A DNA stretch of 64,000 nt from Labyrinthula sp. Ha (GCA_015227615.1 JAALGZ010000012.1:744001-808000), one strand, 5' to 3'. Counted from the first letter of the stretch, positions 9,992 to 21,000 are shown. Notes: generated from the letters alone by a model not told the origin. Numbers and translations: made by a program.

Positions 9992-12111
9992 TTATTCGGA
10001 ACACTCAGTATGAGTGGCATTTTTTATATTACGTGCTTTTAAATTACTGCTGGAGCATGCAAAAAAGGAGAGAAAGGTTGATTCATAGAGGTGGACCATA
10101 TTTTCCACTCCATATCTTCGGTCTGCCAGCGCAGCTCCAAACTTTCCTAGTTGATATCGATCTAAAAGACACAAGAATTAAAAAAATCTACAATTAAAGC
10201 CTTTTTCAATAAGTTCAGTAACACCTTTTGCTAGACCCTCTCCAGAATAGTCCTCCACCAGAATTCCGTTGACACCATGAATTACATAATCCATGACTCC
10301 TCCTACACCAAAGGTTACTAGTGGTATTCCCTAAATTAAGACAGAAAAAACAGTACCAGCGCCAGGCCTTCCATATTCGCAATACAAAAAGTTTCTGCAG
10401 ATGTTCGCAAGCTAGGATTTACTAAAATATCCACCTTTTTCAACATCATAACCAACTCCTCTCCAAATAATGATCCAGTAAATTTTATCTAGAATCAAAG
10501 AATAAGAAGAAAGCACAGTAACATTTAGTATCTTGGCAAAGTACATCATATATCGCACAGCTACACCTTCTCCAATGACAATAAAACTTATATTCCGCAT
10601 AGCGGTTTTTTTCCGCGAAAGATCCTGTAGTATTGCGGCCATGTGCACAAATAGGCCTATCGACTTTTCAGTTTCTACCCTTCCCATGAACCCAATTACA
10701 ATGTTCTGGTTGTGTTGCATTGCAAACCTCTCGTTGGCATTGAACTTAAATAAATTTTTCGTATCAACACCGGGATGAATGACCCCTACATTACTTAACT
10801 TGTTGTGCATCATATATTTCAACTTGGCATAGTATGAAGGAGCAGTTACTAAATCTGGCTCAAGCGGAACTTCCCATGTCACTGGGTGTATGTTTGGGAG
10901 GTCGAATAGTGAAACTGCACCAACAAGTCTTGCAGCCTGAGACAACATTGCATCTGTAAATGCCCTAAAGCTTTGAAACAACTAAAATAATACAGACTAT
11001 TAGCAAAGATAAAGATATCGGTTCCAGCCATGAAACCATACACCAACAGTGCTGCATCAACTCCCCAGGGATGATAATAAAAGTGTATCAGGTCAGCTGT
11101 TATCGACAGACAACAACGGTTATGGACAGAAGTAATTGCCTTCATAATATTCTCCTGTTCAATAAGAAATTTATTAGATGCTATTCTCTGAGAACAGAGT
11201 TGGTGTTCAATTACCCCTTCCTCTGCAGTAGCAAAGTTGTGAAATATTGTGTTTGAGAGGGAGAGAGGTTGCCTCAGATAAGAAATATTCATTTCTCTCA
11301 ACAACTTCTTGAAAGGTTTTTCATTATAATAATTTCCATAGTCTTCTGTAGAAAACGAATAGTAAGCAATGTGATAGAGGCTTCGATTAAGCAACCTAAA
11401 CTGTTCCCTCCAAATAGTTTTTTGACCATCATAGTTGAAAGTTCCTATATATGAAACATACAACTTTTGCCGATGGTGACTGAAGATCGCCGCTCTTAAT
11501 TTCGCTATCTCCTCTTGAACACCAGCTGCATTTGGATCCAAATTATTGTCGTTTTGAGAAAAGAAGTTTTTTTCAATGTCCATTAACTTGTTTCCTACAT
11601 CCGATAAGTTCGTTGGGATAACATCAAAAATAATATGGCTGCTGGCAAAGTCAAGTAAGACCTCTTCACCAGAATGCTTCCTTAGACCACCAGATAAAAT
11701 ATGACTTCCTGGTTCAACTCCAGTAAGAACAATAACTCCTGTGCAAATTACTTTTGACTCATCGCATTGAACGCTTTCATTAACTATAATCTTGTCAGGT
11801 TGTGCTTTTCTTTCCACGGACATGACAAGCGAACCATCTTTAGGGACCAAAATACCTTTTACAAAATACTTTAAATGAACTGTTGTTGCATTTATTATTG
11901 CTCCATAGCTAGGCGAAAAAAATAGGAGTTCATGTTGCTTTTCCGTGCTAAGAACACGTCTCGATTTTGAAATATCTTCAATGTAATTTGGCAAAAAACT
12001 GCTTCCAAAAGTATCGCCAACAAAAACCTCATCTTTAAATAGTTCATTTCCTAAAACAAAGGCAACAACAAAGCACAAACTAGTGAAATAACTCAAACTC
12101 TTAACCGTCAT
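9992..12111 (-). CDS. GT4-type glycosyltransferase with N-terminal lumenal domain
   Basis: Retaining GT-B glycosyltransferase of the GT4 (glycosyl transferases group 1) type, probably acting in the secretory pathway. The gene reads as 668 residues only after removal of four introns: 10965-10993 (29 nt), 10489-10516 (28), 10331-10356 (26) and 10162-10191 (30). The spliced length is exactly divisible by three. Residues 1-21 look like a signal peptide. About 50-165 look like a beta-sandwich domain (SPSYGAIINATTV at its start). The C-terminal half carries GFMGRVETEKS, a VIGEG strand, KFTGSLFGEE, VNPS and the EX7E motif ETFCIANME, followed by GIPLVTFGVGG. Introns 2 and 3 flank the exon holding EX7E. 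Start: the ATG at 12111 begins the signal peptide. It is divergent from VPS45 with 61 bp between start codons. The sugar donor and acceptor are unknown. Confidence 0.88.
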
Positions 12112-12172
12112 TTCTTATCTTTCTAACGGTTATATTTTAGATACCATTGATAGGCCATGTGGCCTTTGGAAA
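12112..12172. promoter_or_regulatory. 61-bp bidirectional promoter, glycosyltransferase/VPS45
   Basis: The entire interval between two divergent start codons is 61 bp, so it must hold both 5' UTRs and both promoters unless transcription starts inside the neighbouring gene. It contains TCTAACGGTTA at 12122-12132 and the perfect-arm palindrome GGCCATGTGGCC at 12153-12164, which ends 8 bp before the VPS45 ATG. Confidence 0.7.
12153..12164. promoter_or_regulatory. GGCCATGTGGCC palindrome
   Basis: Perfect 5-bp arms GGCCA/TGGCC around a 2-bp centre. In AT-rich sequence such a GC-rich palindrome is very unlikely by chance. A second exact copy lies upstream of the bZIP gene (31201-31212) and a one-mismatch copy upstream of the NOX-like gene. 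It is probably the binding site of a dimeric transcription factor. Confidence 0.55.
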
Positions 12173-13978
12173 ATGAAGTCTGCAAAATTGAGTTTGATAG
12201 AAATAGGAGCTAATCATGTGCGCAAGATATTGTCAACTATTAATGGCATGAAACTGTTATTATTGGACAAGGAAACATCTGTGAATATCAGTTCTGTTTT
12301 CAGTCAAAGTATTGTATCTAAATATTGCTCATTGTGTAGCTGAGCTGTTAGATATGAATGTCGTACTTGTTGAGCAATTAGAGATGATACACCGGTTAAA
12401 AGAACCTATGCCGCACTTAAACTGCGTCATCATATGTAAAGCCACAAATGCAGTTCTTGAATACATTAAAGTTCAGCTCAAGTTTGAATTTGGTGTTTTT
12501 TATTTATAGAAACCCCAAGTACGGAGACTATAGTTTGTTCTTTACAACAAGATTGCGCCATGAGTATTTGAAAATATTAGCACAAAGTGACGCAAAATCA
12601 AAAATAGTGAGGATAGAAGAGATCTTTAATGACTTTTTTGTTGTGGGGTCATCCTTGTTCAAGACATCAGAAAGTGTCCTTTCAAGCGGAGAGCTGGATA
12701 GTTTGGTCGGAGTTTTTCTTGCTCTCAGAAAGACTCCAACTGAAATAAGATACGCGAAAGGGAAAGTGGTTTGTCAGCGGCTTGCTTCCTCAATAAAAGA
12801 ATTTATTCGTGCGGAAGCAGGTAGGTTTTTTATTGTGTTCATTATTCAGACCTATGTTCATTTGGGAGTGGCGACAGAACGTTGCTGTTGATCCTGGACC
12901 GGTTTCAGGGTAAACTTTTTGTGCTGTTTAAGTTTAGATCCAGTAACCCCTCTTTTATTACAGTGGACATATCAAGCAATGGTTCATGAACTTATTGGTA
13001 TAGAAAATAACAGGATTAAGTTGAGTGCTAAAGAAGAGGTTAATCTTGCTATTTGGTATAATTCCTTAGGTTATCTTCTCTGAAGTGGCAGATCCATTTT
13101 ATGCACAACATTTAAACTCTAATTTTGGAGACCTAGGTGAAGCAATTAAGAACCTACTTGAGAAGTATCAGTCTCTCTCAAAGTCGAACAAGAACATTAG
13201 TACAGTTGATGACATGCAAAACTTCGTGCAGCAGTACCCAGAGTTCAAAAAGTTTTCGGCAAATGTTTCAAAACACGTTTCCTTAATGGGTCAACTAGCG
13301 CATAAAGTTGAAGAAGAAAGACTTCTTGAAATTTCGCAGTTGGAACAAGAAATGGTTTCTGATGATGACTACAAAGGACAAGTGCAATCTCTTCGGGACA
13401 AATTAAACACCCCTCATATAAGTGACTTACACTGCCTAAGACTTACTCTATTGTTTGCACTTAAGTATGGAGGGGAATCTGCAAAGGATTTGGCTGAGTT
13501 CACGAGGCTGTTAAGTCTTAGAGGAATGTCTAAGCAAAACATTGCTCTCGTAGGGTTTTGTAGTAAGCTGAGTGTGAGTTCGCTGCGGGCAGATATTTTT
13601 AGTCAAAATAATTCTTTGCTGTCGAAGGGCCTTAAAATGGCTTCAAAAGCTGTTCAAGGAGTTTCAAACGTGTATACTCAGCATGAGCCTTTAGTCAGCC
13701 GTATTGTATCTGATTTATTGAAAGGCAGACTGTTAGATTCAAACTTCCCTGACGTGAGTGAAAACTCTACAGCAAAGAATAAAAGGATCACGGCTCCCAA
13801 GAATGTTATTATTTATATTACCAATGGTGTTACTTTGGAAGAAAATGTTCATATAACAAGACTTGCCAGCGAGAACCCTGGGGTACAAATTGTCCTAGGC
13901 GGTAAGAAGATTCATAATAGCACAACATTTATGTCACTGTTGCAAAGTTACAGAAACACGGACACCCAGTTATTTTAG
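12173..13978 (+). CDS. VPS45: VPS45, Sec1/Munc18 (SM) family vesicle-fusion regulator
   Basis: SM protein that binds syntaxin-type SNAREs at the trans-Golgi/endosome and controls vesicle fusion. The gene spans six exons. Introns are 12309-12339 (31 nt), 12482-12509 (28), 12821-12849 (29), 12910-12937 (28) and 13039-13069 (31). The spliced frame is 553 codons including stop, close to the usual size of about 570 residues. Diagnostic segments: KLLLLDKET near the N-terminus; [16 protein letters not shown] with [11 protein letters not shown], rebuilt across introns 3 and 4; FAEI-like [12 protein letters not shown]; a long conserved [19 protein letters not shown] region; VYTQHEP; and a C-terminal [10 protein letters not shown] with [11 protein letters not shown]. 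The ATG at 12173 gives the expected N-terminus. The stop codon overlaps that of the convergent HEAT-like gene by 4 bp. Confidence 0.95.
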
Positions 13979-16900
13979 TCAAGCTGTTTTAGTATCAAGG
14001 CCTCAACTTCTTTCAATCTTTGCTTATTTATTGTCTGTGGTATTGCAGCTCGAACAAAGGATATCAAGTCATCTCTCAATTGACTTTTTTCTTTCGCCCA
14101 ACATACCAGTTTTCTTATATTAGTCTCAACCATATCACAAACGCTGCTGTCGGGATCATCGAGATGAATCAAGAGGCGTTGAAACACTGTCTTATAAGAT
14201 GAAAACATTTCTTTTTGGTTAATGCTTTGGTTTCTCTCCGGCTTAAACTTAACTTCATTTGCCAGGCACTTGTTATCGTTCCAACTCTCCAGAGGCAACA
14301 TGGATTTTAGTGTAAAGTACTTGTACAGTAAGAAATTAGTCACCATTGCTGGTGCATTCCTCCTAGAATCATTTGAAGTATCGTCCAAGGAATCTAATAG
14401 AAATTCGTCGAGAGATTTCTTCATTTTCTGCGTAACTTTTTCACCAGTTTGCCCTTTTTCAGAGAGATTTACAAATATAGAGTCTTGAAAATACTTGGTG
14501 GAAGGCTGTAAACTCTCGAAAGAATTGTGAAAGAATAGGGCTAAGAAAAGAAACTTAGTTGCAACACAGGCAAGAATCCTAACTTCTTCGTCGAAATCAT
14601 CCAAGTTTGATTTCAATTTTGTAAATAAATCATAGCTATCTTCCCTGGAAAGGATAGCACTGAGTTTTTGTCTTACTTTAGTCGTATCGTTATCTTCCGT
14701 CACTCTCTTTGTTTCCGTGACTAAGCCCTTAAGCAAATTTACTACTATAAGGAGGCATGCCTTACGTCGCGTTTTTGCCACAGCACCCATACGCCAAGCA
14801 AGGTGACTTAGTGCAATGTTCCAAACCAATAAAGTTATATCCGCGGTAAACAGTCCAGGGGTATGCAAGCACATCGTGAATTTTCCCATTTCCGAAAGGA
14901 ACTTTAGCTGCACCTCGGGGGACTCTGTCTGCCCACAGAGGTAAGAAACGGCTGCGAACAACGCTTTATAGAAAAGGACATCATATTCCCCCCCAGTGCC
15001 TTTTTTCACATGCAACCTCTGCTGCCGCATGAAAGCTAATATCTCAAATAGTACCATTACGGGGACGGAATCTTCATAAAGGGTGGCGGACAACTCTGAG
15101 ACAGTAGGTAGAATTTTCTCTGCATACATACTTAGAACTACTGCATACAACTGCTTTCCATCGAACTGCTTTGAAGGCTCCACTGAACACGTGACATTGA
15201 CCAAGACGTCGAATAGTTTTCTCACAGCGCAGGATTCCATAGAACCTCCGTTTTGATTTTTCAAATTTAAATTTTGAGAAAACGACCTTAGTACAAAAAT
15301 CTTGATTAGCACAGTGCACACAAGTTCATCAACCTCACCGGTAGAAAGGTTTAAAGAACGCCGAATTGAGGCTTCAAGTTTCTTGAGACCTGTGTAGAGT
15401 AACGCCGAATAGAACAATAAAAATTTGGCTCCGTGGTCATCTCGTTCATGACCCGAGTGTCCTTCTCTGAAACATACTGCGAACAAATGAAGAGCTGTAA
15501 AGTCACTCAAAATTTTTGAGAGAAAATCAACAAATTTGTTAACATACTGATTTGCGTGAAGCTCATCCACGTCAATTGATGAAATATACCCACCAAGAAC
15601 ATAGTAGTGAGCTAAGGTTAAGTTCCTTAGTTGATTGTCATTTCGACAACGTAGTCTTAACTCAGAGTATTCAGAAATTTGATTGTAATATCCAGTCTTC
15701 GGTGCAAGGTTGCTTACATTAGTCTCCTTTGAAGGAAGCAATGTCTTCATAAAATAATACATACCAGTTTCTTCAGGTGATTGAGGTGCGACTACGTCCC
15801 AACACCCAAATATCTCACACACCTTAAATATCTGCTCTTGTGAATCTTTGTTTTCTTCAGCATAGCAGATATCTGTTAACAGTGGAAGAAATTGAGTCGA
15901 AACAGAAGGTAAGTCAGCATGAAGAAACCTGATATTATGGAGAAAAAGCTTTAGCGAACATAGGGCGCTGTTGAGGCTATTTCCCCACTTTTCCCACTTT
16001 CCCAGTATCCGCAAAAACATTGCAGAAATCATTTTGGACACAAACTGTAATGACAACTTACAGTAGTAGTTTTTCTTGCAATTATTGCTACCCTTTTCAC
16101 TTCTGCCTTCTTCATGTCCCTGCATGGCACCAACAATAACACCTTCGTCAATGGCTTTTCCAACTCGTTTCAATGCCTCCAGAACCAATGGCCTGGTACT
16201 TTTGGACTCTTTTGTCCCTGAGTCATCAAAGAGGCTATATGAGGAGCACAGAATAAGTATCGTGTATACCTCAACCGTTTCAATCTCCGTTTTATTAGTA
16301 TCACGTTGCAAGGTAATTACTGGTATTACTCTGTCACTTGGTACTATCTCTTCATTTTGTGTTTCGATACTTACCAGCTCACTTTGTAGTTGCGAGATAG
16401 CTGGATGCTTGCCATACTTGACTAGGAGGAAGTTGCAGAGTTCCTTGCACATTCTCTCTTTCTGTCGAAACGAAGTTTCAAACGCGATCTTCAACATGGA
16501 TGGCGTTAAGTTATTATCAATCTCTTCTGCAAACAAAGAGAATACATACAACTTTGAGCTTGGCACGGAGCAGCAGAATATTAATAAATTAGACAAAAGT
16601 GAGAGAGTAGCATCCCTTACTTTGCTTCTATGATTCAGGAAGTTGCAGCTAATGCACCTAATAGTTTCTTGGATAGTTCTGCCTAGAAGCTTCTCCGCAT
16701 TTTCAAGTTCTGTTTCCTTATCCAAAAAAGTCCACTTTTTGCCTATAGGAATGCTACAAAGATACTGAAACACCATATCCTCGTCGAGCTTGATTAGCAA
16801 CTGCTCTAGTGCATCGCTTATGGAAATTTTCACCATAGGTGCATTGTCGGACAATGCACTGTTAATTAGTCGAAACATATTCCCGAAGATACGCAAATAG

Positions 16901-17400
16901 TCTAATTTTGCAAATGTTTTTTCGTTTTCTTTATTCGTGACAAAGGAAAATGGAGTAAACTGTATAATTTCGCTCAAGATTGCAGCACCGAGCGCTTTAA
17001 CTTCTTCAGAACTCCCACTATCAATTGATTTTCCTTTGAAATTATGTATAGAAAACACTCTTTCCAGTCCATGAATAACTGTTTTCAGATACAGTACAGA
17101 GTTGGCCTTAGTAATAGCAACATTGCACCTTTGGGACTTTTGAAGCAAATTCAAAAGGAACTTCCCACATCTTTCTTGAACACTAGAAAACCTGCTTGAG
17201 GAAAAGCTTGTCATGATACTCTCAAAGGACGTTAGAGCCATCTGCTGCAGTTGTGCATGGGATTCGTTTCCAGCGTCAATCCTCACCACCTCGTAATGGT
17301 TCTCCAACGCTGTTAGAGAGTTCAGTAAACAGGCCTTACCCAATGAGTCGCCTTTCAATAAACAGTTCAATGGTTGCCGAATAACTCTCTCATCGAACAT
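13975..17400 (-). CDS. Large HEAT/ARM-like helical repeat protein, function uncertain
   Basis: Single uninterrupted frame of 1141 residues starting at the ATG at 17398-17400. The sequence is almost entirely amphipathic helices with leucine-rich pairs, for example SKVRDATLSLLSNLLIF and LLIHLDDPDSSVCDMVETN near the C-terminus, as in HEAT or armadillo repeat proteins. No signal peptide, membrane helix or catalytic motif was seen. From memory, the LLxHLDDP segment near the end resembles the C-terminus of HEATR2/DNAAF5, a cytosolic dynein-arm assembly factor. That family is shorter (about 850 residues), so I treat the match as a weak lead only. It is convergent with VPS45 (stops overlap) and divergent from the SAM carrier (151 bp between starts). 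Alternative: another HEAT-type scaffold. Confidence 0.75.
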   Translation of the reverse strand: MFDERVIRQPLNCLLKGDSLGKACLLNSLTALENHYEVVRIDAGNESHAQLQQMALTSFESIMTSFSSSRFSSVQERCGKFLLNLLQKSQRCNVAITKANSVLYLKTVIHGLERVFSIHNFKGKSIDSGSSEEVKALGAAILSEIIQFTPFSFVTNKENEKTFAKLDYLRIFGNMFRLINSALSDNAPMVKISISDALEQLLIKLDEDMVFQYLCSIPIGKKWTFLDKETELENAEKLLGRTIQETIRCISCNFLNHRSKVRDATLSLLSNLLIFCCSVPSSKLYVFSLFAEEIDNNLTPSMLKIAFETSFRQKERMCKELCNFLLVKYGKHPAISQLQSELVSIETQNEEIVPSDRVIPVITLQRDTNKTEIETVEVYTILILCSSYSLFDDSGTKESKSTRPLVLEALKRVGKAIDEGVIVGAMQGHEEGRSEKGSNNCKKNYYCKLSLQFVSKMISAMFLRILGKWEKWGNSLNSALCSLKLFLHNIRFLHADLPSVSTQFLPLLTDICYAEENKDSQEQIFKVCEIFGCWDVVAPQSPEETGMYYFMKTLLPSKETNVSNLAPKTGYYNQISEYSELRLRCRNDNQLRNLTLAHYYVLGGYISSIDVDELHANQYVNKFVDFLSKILSDFTALHLFAVCFREGHSGHERDDHGAKFLLFYSALLYTGLKKLEASIRRSLNLSTGEVDELVCTVLIKIFVLRSFSQNLNLKNQNGGSMESCAVRKLFDVLVNVTCSVEPSKQFDGKQLYAVVLSMYAEKILPTVSELSATLYEDSVPVMVLFEILAFMRQQRLHVKKGTGGEYDVLFYKALFAAVSYLCGQTESPEVQLKFLSEMGKFTMCLHTPGLFTADITLLVWNIALSHLAWRMGAVAKTRRKACLLIVVNLLKGLVTETKRVTEDNDTTKVRQKLSAILSREDSYDLFTKLKSNLDDFDEEVRILACVATKFLFLALFFHNSFESLQPSTKYFQDSIFVNLSEKGQTGEKVTQKMKKSLDEFLLDSLDDTSNDSRRNAPAMVTNFLLYKYFTLKSMLPLESWNDNKCLANEVKFKPERNQSINQKEMFSSYKTVFQRLLIHLDDPDSSVCDMVETNIRKLVCWAKEKSQLRDDLISFVRAAIPQTINKQRLKEVEALILKQLD

Positions 17401-17551
17401 TTTATCTTTTTTTCAAGATTTTTGTCAACAAACACTCCTAAACGGTTAAGTCATCTGAGTTTGTTTAACATAAAATATGGATATAATTGGTTAAAGTATA
17501 TGTATTTGATTGGTTGGAAAATATCTAGGAAAACGAAAGCAATATCCAAGA
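17401..17551. promoter_or_regulatory. 151-bp bidirectional promoter, HEAT-like gene / SAM carrier
   Basis: Short AT-rich interval between two divergent ATGs. It contains CTAAACGGTTAAG (17438-17450), which shares AACGGTTA with the promoter at 12122, and two inverted CCAAT-like words (ATTGGTT). The GGCC palindrome is absent here. Confidence 0.55.
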
Positions 17552-18390
17552 ATGCAGCAGCAAAGCATTCAAGCATTAATAAGCGGCGGAATAGCCGGTG
17601 TTTCAGTGGACTTAGCGCTGTTTCCACTTGATACCATTAAAACACGTTTACAAAGCTCTAAAGGTTTCTTCAAATCAGGTGGTTTCCATGGGATGTATCG
17701 GGGAATTGGTTCAGCAGCTGCCGGTTCTTTTCCAAATGGTACATTTTAACTATTCAAGACACTTTAGCTGCATTGTTTTTTATGGTTTATGAATCCTCAA
17801 AATCCAAAGTACAAAATTCTTTCGATTTAAGTGCTAGTCAGGCTGCATTATTTTCAAGTGCGCTTGGTGAAATGTCGGCTTGTTTGATCCGGGTCCCAAC
17901 AGAAAATGTGAAACAAAAAGCACAAGCTGGATTACATAAAAGCACAAAATCAAGTTTTTTATCTATACTTAAAGATCAAGGTATTCGTGGGTTCTACACT
18001 GGGTACTTTATCACTGTCTTTCGAGAGATCCCATTTAGCATGATCCAATTTCCGATTTGGGAGGGTTTAAAGTCATTCATACGACGAAGAAATTCGGATG
18101 GAAGTATCTCAAGTTTTGAAAGCGCAGCTTGTGGAAGTTTTTCTGGAGCCTTTGCCTCTGCATTGACCACACCCCTAGACGTGATCAAGACAAGACTAAT
18201 GCTAGGAAAGGATAGGCACGGGAAACTTTACACAGGAGTTCTTGATACGGCAAAGCGGATTGCAGCTGAGGAAGGGTACCTGGCTTTTTTAAGTGGAATA
18301 TCAGCGAGGGTTATGTGGATTGGGATAGGAGGATTTGTATACTTTGGTGCATACGAAAAATCAAAGCAAATTTTAAACTTTGATAGTTAA
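17552..18390 (+). CDS. Mitochondrial S-adenosylmethionine carrier (SLC25A26/PET8 type)
   Basis: Mitochondrial carrier family protein of the inner membrane, predicted to import S-adenosylmethionine in exchange for S-adenosylhomocysteine. Two exons are joined by removing 17739-17767 (29 nt, phase 1), giving 269 residues, the expected size. The three PX[DE]XX[RK]-type signatures are present as [23 protein letters not shown] and [14 protein letters not shown]. The subfamily is shown by [19 protein letters not shown] at the N-terminus, GSFPNAALFF across the splice junction, and [18 protein letters not shown] chose the ATG at 17552 because it begins [13 protein letters not shown] directly before the first repeat; the frame upstream has only a TTG. 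Confidence 0.93.
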
Positions 18391-18578
18391 TAATATTTAC
18401 AGAATAGATTTTAGTTCATAGAAGGCTTCGTGTTAAATTTTACGTTACTGCATGCCTTTAGCGCTAAATAGCCTCGTAGGTGACGTGAGCAAAATATTTC
18501 AGTTGATATCGTAATATCCGGAAATAGAAGCCATTTTGGACATTTTGCTATAATTGAATTGGGAAATAAACAAAAAGT

Positions 18579-19613
18579 ATGAGTGATTTTTTTTATTCTT
18601 ATATTGAGTACATAGAAAAAGTTAGTGTGTCTTTTCCTTTAGACAGTTACTTTATCGAAAACAAACCGTTTGTTATAGAGGAAGCCGTTGAAGAAATTAG
18701 TCAGAAGATAAGGCGTTTTGAAACTTTGGGAAATGTTGTGAAGAGAATCGAAATATTTTGTAAGAGTCAGTTTCTGGCGGAGGATCAAAGTGATGGAAAA
18801 ATGTTATTTCAGTTAATTGAGTCGTTCCAAGATAAACCCGCTGTTGTAGACTTACACTTCACGGCTTCTTTGATTAGCTCACCTCTTCTCCAAGCAATTA
18901 TTGAACTACGAAACCTTTCGTTAGCTGGGAGGTCAGATAAGATGGATGGGTGGTTATCTTTCTATGTTTCTGAGTTTGATGAAGAGCAGGCTCATCCTAT
19001 TTCATTTATTTCGTCATTTCCTAATGTCTTTAACGCTTTCTCCAAAGTTTCACTAGGCGCAAATGTCGGTGCATTTGTTGTCAGGAAAGACTTTTGGATA
19101 ACAAGAAAAATTTTAGAAGAAGTTTCAATAATTAATGAAAACTTAGGTATGAAATCGACTCAAAGTCTAAGCTGGAGTATAAGAAAGAACAGGATAGAAA
19201 TTGTGGACTTAACGCTTGGTTCTTTAACCCTGAACGAAAATGAGCTTCTGTACCTATTGATTAGTTTACAAAACATGGACAAAATGAGAAGTTTGAAGCT
19301 ACTAGATCTACATTACTCTAATAGTTGCTGCCGAGCACTTGCAAATATTTGTAGCATTGGAAATCTTGAATCATTTGGTGTTCTTCATGTGAATTTCTAC
19401 TCCGAAAAGGGGTTAAAGCTGGTATTATCAAAAGTCTATCAAGGACTCTCTCTTAAAAAAGCGGCTTTTGGATATTGGTTTGATAATCGTGAGTTCAGAA
19501 ATGGGCTAAACTGTGGTCATAACCTGCAGTACAATTATAAACGTGCCCTAGTCAGGAAACTTCGACGTTTAGGTCCTCACCCTATAAAATTTGTTCACCC
19601 ATTAACTAAATAA
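18579..19613 (+). CDS. Unknown protein, possibly leucine-rich-repeat-like
   Basis: An ATG-started, uninterrupted frame of 344 residues, 188 bp downstream of the SAM carrier on the same strand. I do not recognise the family. The middle and C-terminal parts have spaced leucine runs of about 25-30 residues (around LTLGSLTLNENELLYLLISL and LKLLDLHYSNSCCRALANI), which resemble RNase-inhibitor-type leucine-rich repeats. The C-terminus is basic (KRALVRKLRRLG). No signal peptide or membrane helix was seen. Frame length and codon use fit a real gene; an upstream TGACGTGA (about 18481) could be a bZIP site. Confidence 0.65.
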   Translation: MSDFFYSYIEYIEKVSVSFPLDSYFIENKPFVIEEAVEEISQKIRRFETLGNVVKRIEIFCKSQFLAEDQSDGKMLFQLIESFQDKPAVVDLHFTASLISSPLLQAIIELRNLSLAGRSDKMDGWLSFYVSEFDEEQAHPISFISSFPNVFNAFSKVSLGANVGAFVVRKDFWITRKILEEVSIINENLGMKSTQSLSWSIRKNRIEIVDLTLGSLTLNENELLYLLISLQNMDKMRSLKLLDLHYSNSCCRALANICSIGNLESFGVLHVNFYSEKGLKLVLSKVYQGLSLKKAAFGYWFDNREFRNGLNCGHNLQYNYKRALVRKLRRLGPHPIKFVHPLTK

Positions 19614-21000
19614 GTGTATTCCCTTTTTTGTATCTTTATCTTTAGAGGTAAAATGTTTAGAAAACGAGACAGTAAGAATCAGGTTCTGTACCCCATTTGA
19701 AGACAAAGCATGCTGCATTTGAAGGAAAAGAACTTCATCTTGCCTAGTACACTTCATTGTACATGAAGAAACATAGCTAACAAAAGTAGTGAATACTTAG
19801 TTAATATAGAATAGGGGAATTTCCCTTGAGAAAGATCATATTGATGCCCTTTGTTTCATCTTGGAGAAGCGCAACTACATCATAGCCATGACAGCTCAGG
19901 TTAAGAAAATTTTGTTCAGAATAGGTGTTTGAAAAAGTAAAACGTGCTCTCGAATTTTTCTTCTGTCATTCAAATGTCTGTTTTCCCCTTTTAATGATTC
20001 TACGATACAGACACAGAGTTGAAGGAATTTAGCTTAAACTTTGAGGTTTGGTATAGCTTCTTCACATTTACTCTATATTTATAAGCAGTTATCTATAACA
20101 ACTCATTTGTTTTCACAGAAGCTGCAAAAGAAAGATAGTGCGGATCAAGCTGCAGCTAGCTTCATCCATTTTAAGAGATACAATATACACCGTATCAGGT
20201 ATGGGGCATAGGTAGCCACAAGATGTTATATATTGAATCATGCTTGAAGAAAAGAATAATGTATATTGTTGTGAATTATTTCAGGAAAAGAACTGAAGGA
20301 AAACGAATCAGATCTTTTCTGAAGGAGCTCTTTCGTCGATGGACAGGATCTCAAAGGGCAAGAGAAAAAGTTACATAAAACTAACTCTAAGGTGTTTTTG
20401 AAAAAGTTCTTTGTTGTTGACTTTTGTCAGGTTGTTGATATCCCTGAAAGAACTGAACTTAAAATTTCTCCTTGTAGAGCAACTTCAAACTCTGTGGTTT
20501 GTTACTGAATTGAATTTTTTCCTCTATAACAGATTCCTTTAACATGAGTATATTCTTTAATACAGCTATCTGGATACTTTTATTTTTCTGTTAGTTTTAT
20601 AAAATCTTTATTACCTACACTACTGCTCTGTTTCATTTTTTTCTTTAAGTCTCAAGTAGTATTGATTTTCTACATGTAAGATAATTAAAGTCTACTGTGC
20701 TTTGGATAAAATACATATTTTGTGTTCTTGTTAGTTCTCTTGCTTTGAATAACCCAAGTATTTCTGCGAACATTTCCCAGGAACTGTATAGTCTATACAT
20801 TATATAATTGCATCTACTGCTAATCCGCACTTGAGAACAAGGAACTCATATAGCCCAATATAAATATATTACTTAACACGTGACAACCACAACAAAAAAT
20901 TTATTGACTTTGAAAAAATCGAGCAAACTTTAGCACAGAAAATTTAGCCCGTTCAAAGAAAATCTAAGCATTGTCTTATGTCACCTGCCTGTTTATAGTT

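Noticed and set aside
10965-11010. A 16-nt GT-AG or a 23-nt GC-AG intron at the first glycosyltransferase junction
   Set aside because: The 16-nt choice breaks the frame, and the 23-nt choice needs a non-canonical donor. The 29-nt GT-AG intron at 10965-10993 is in phase and matches the other fourteen.
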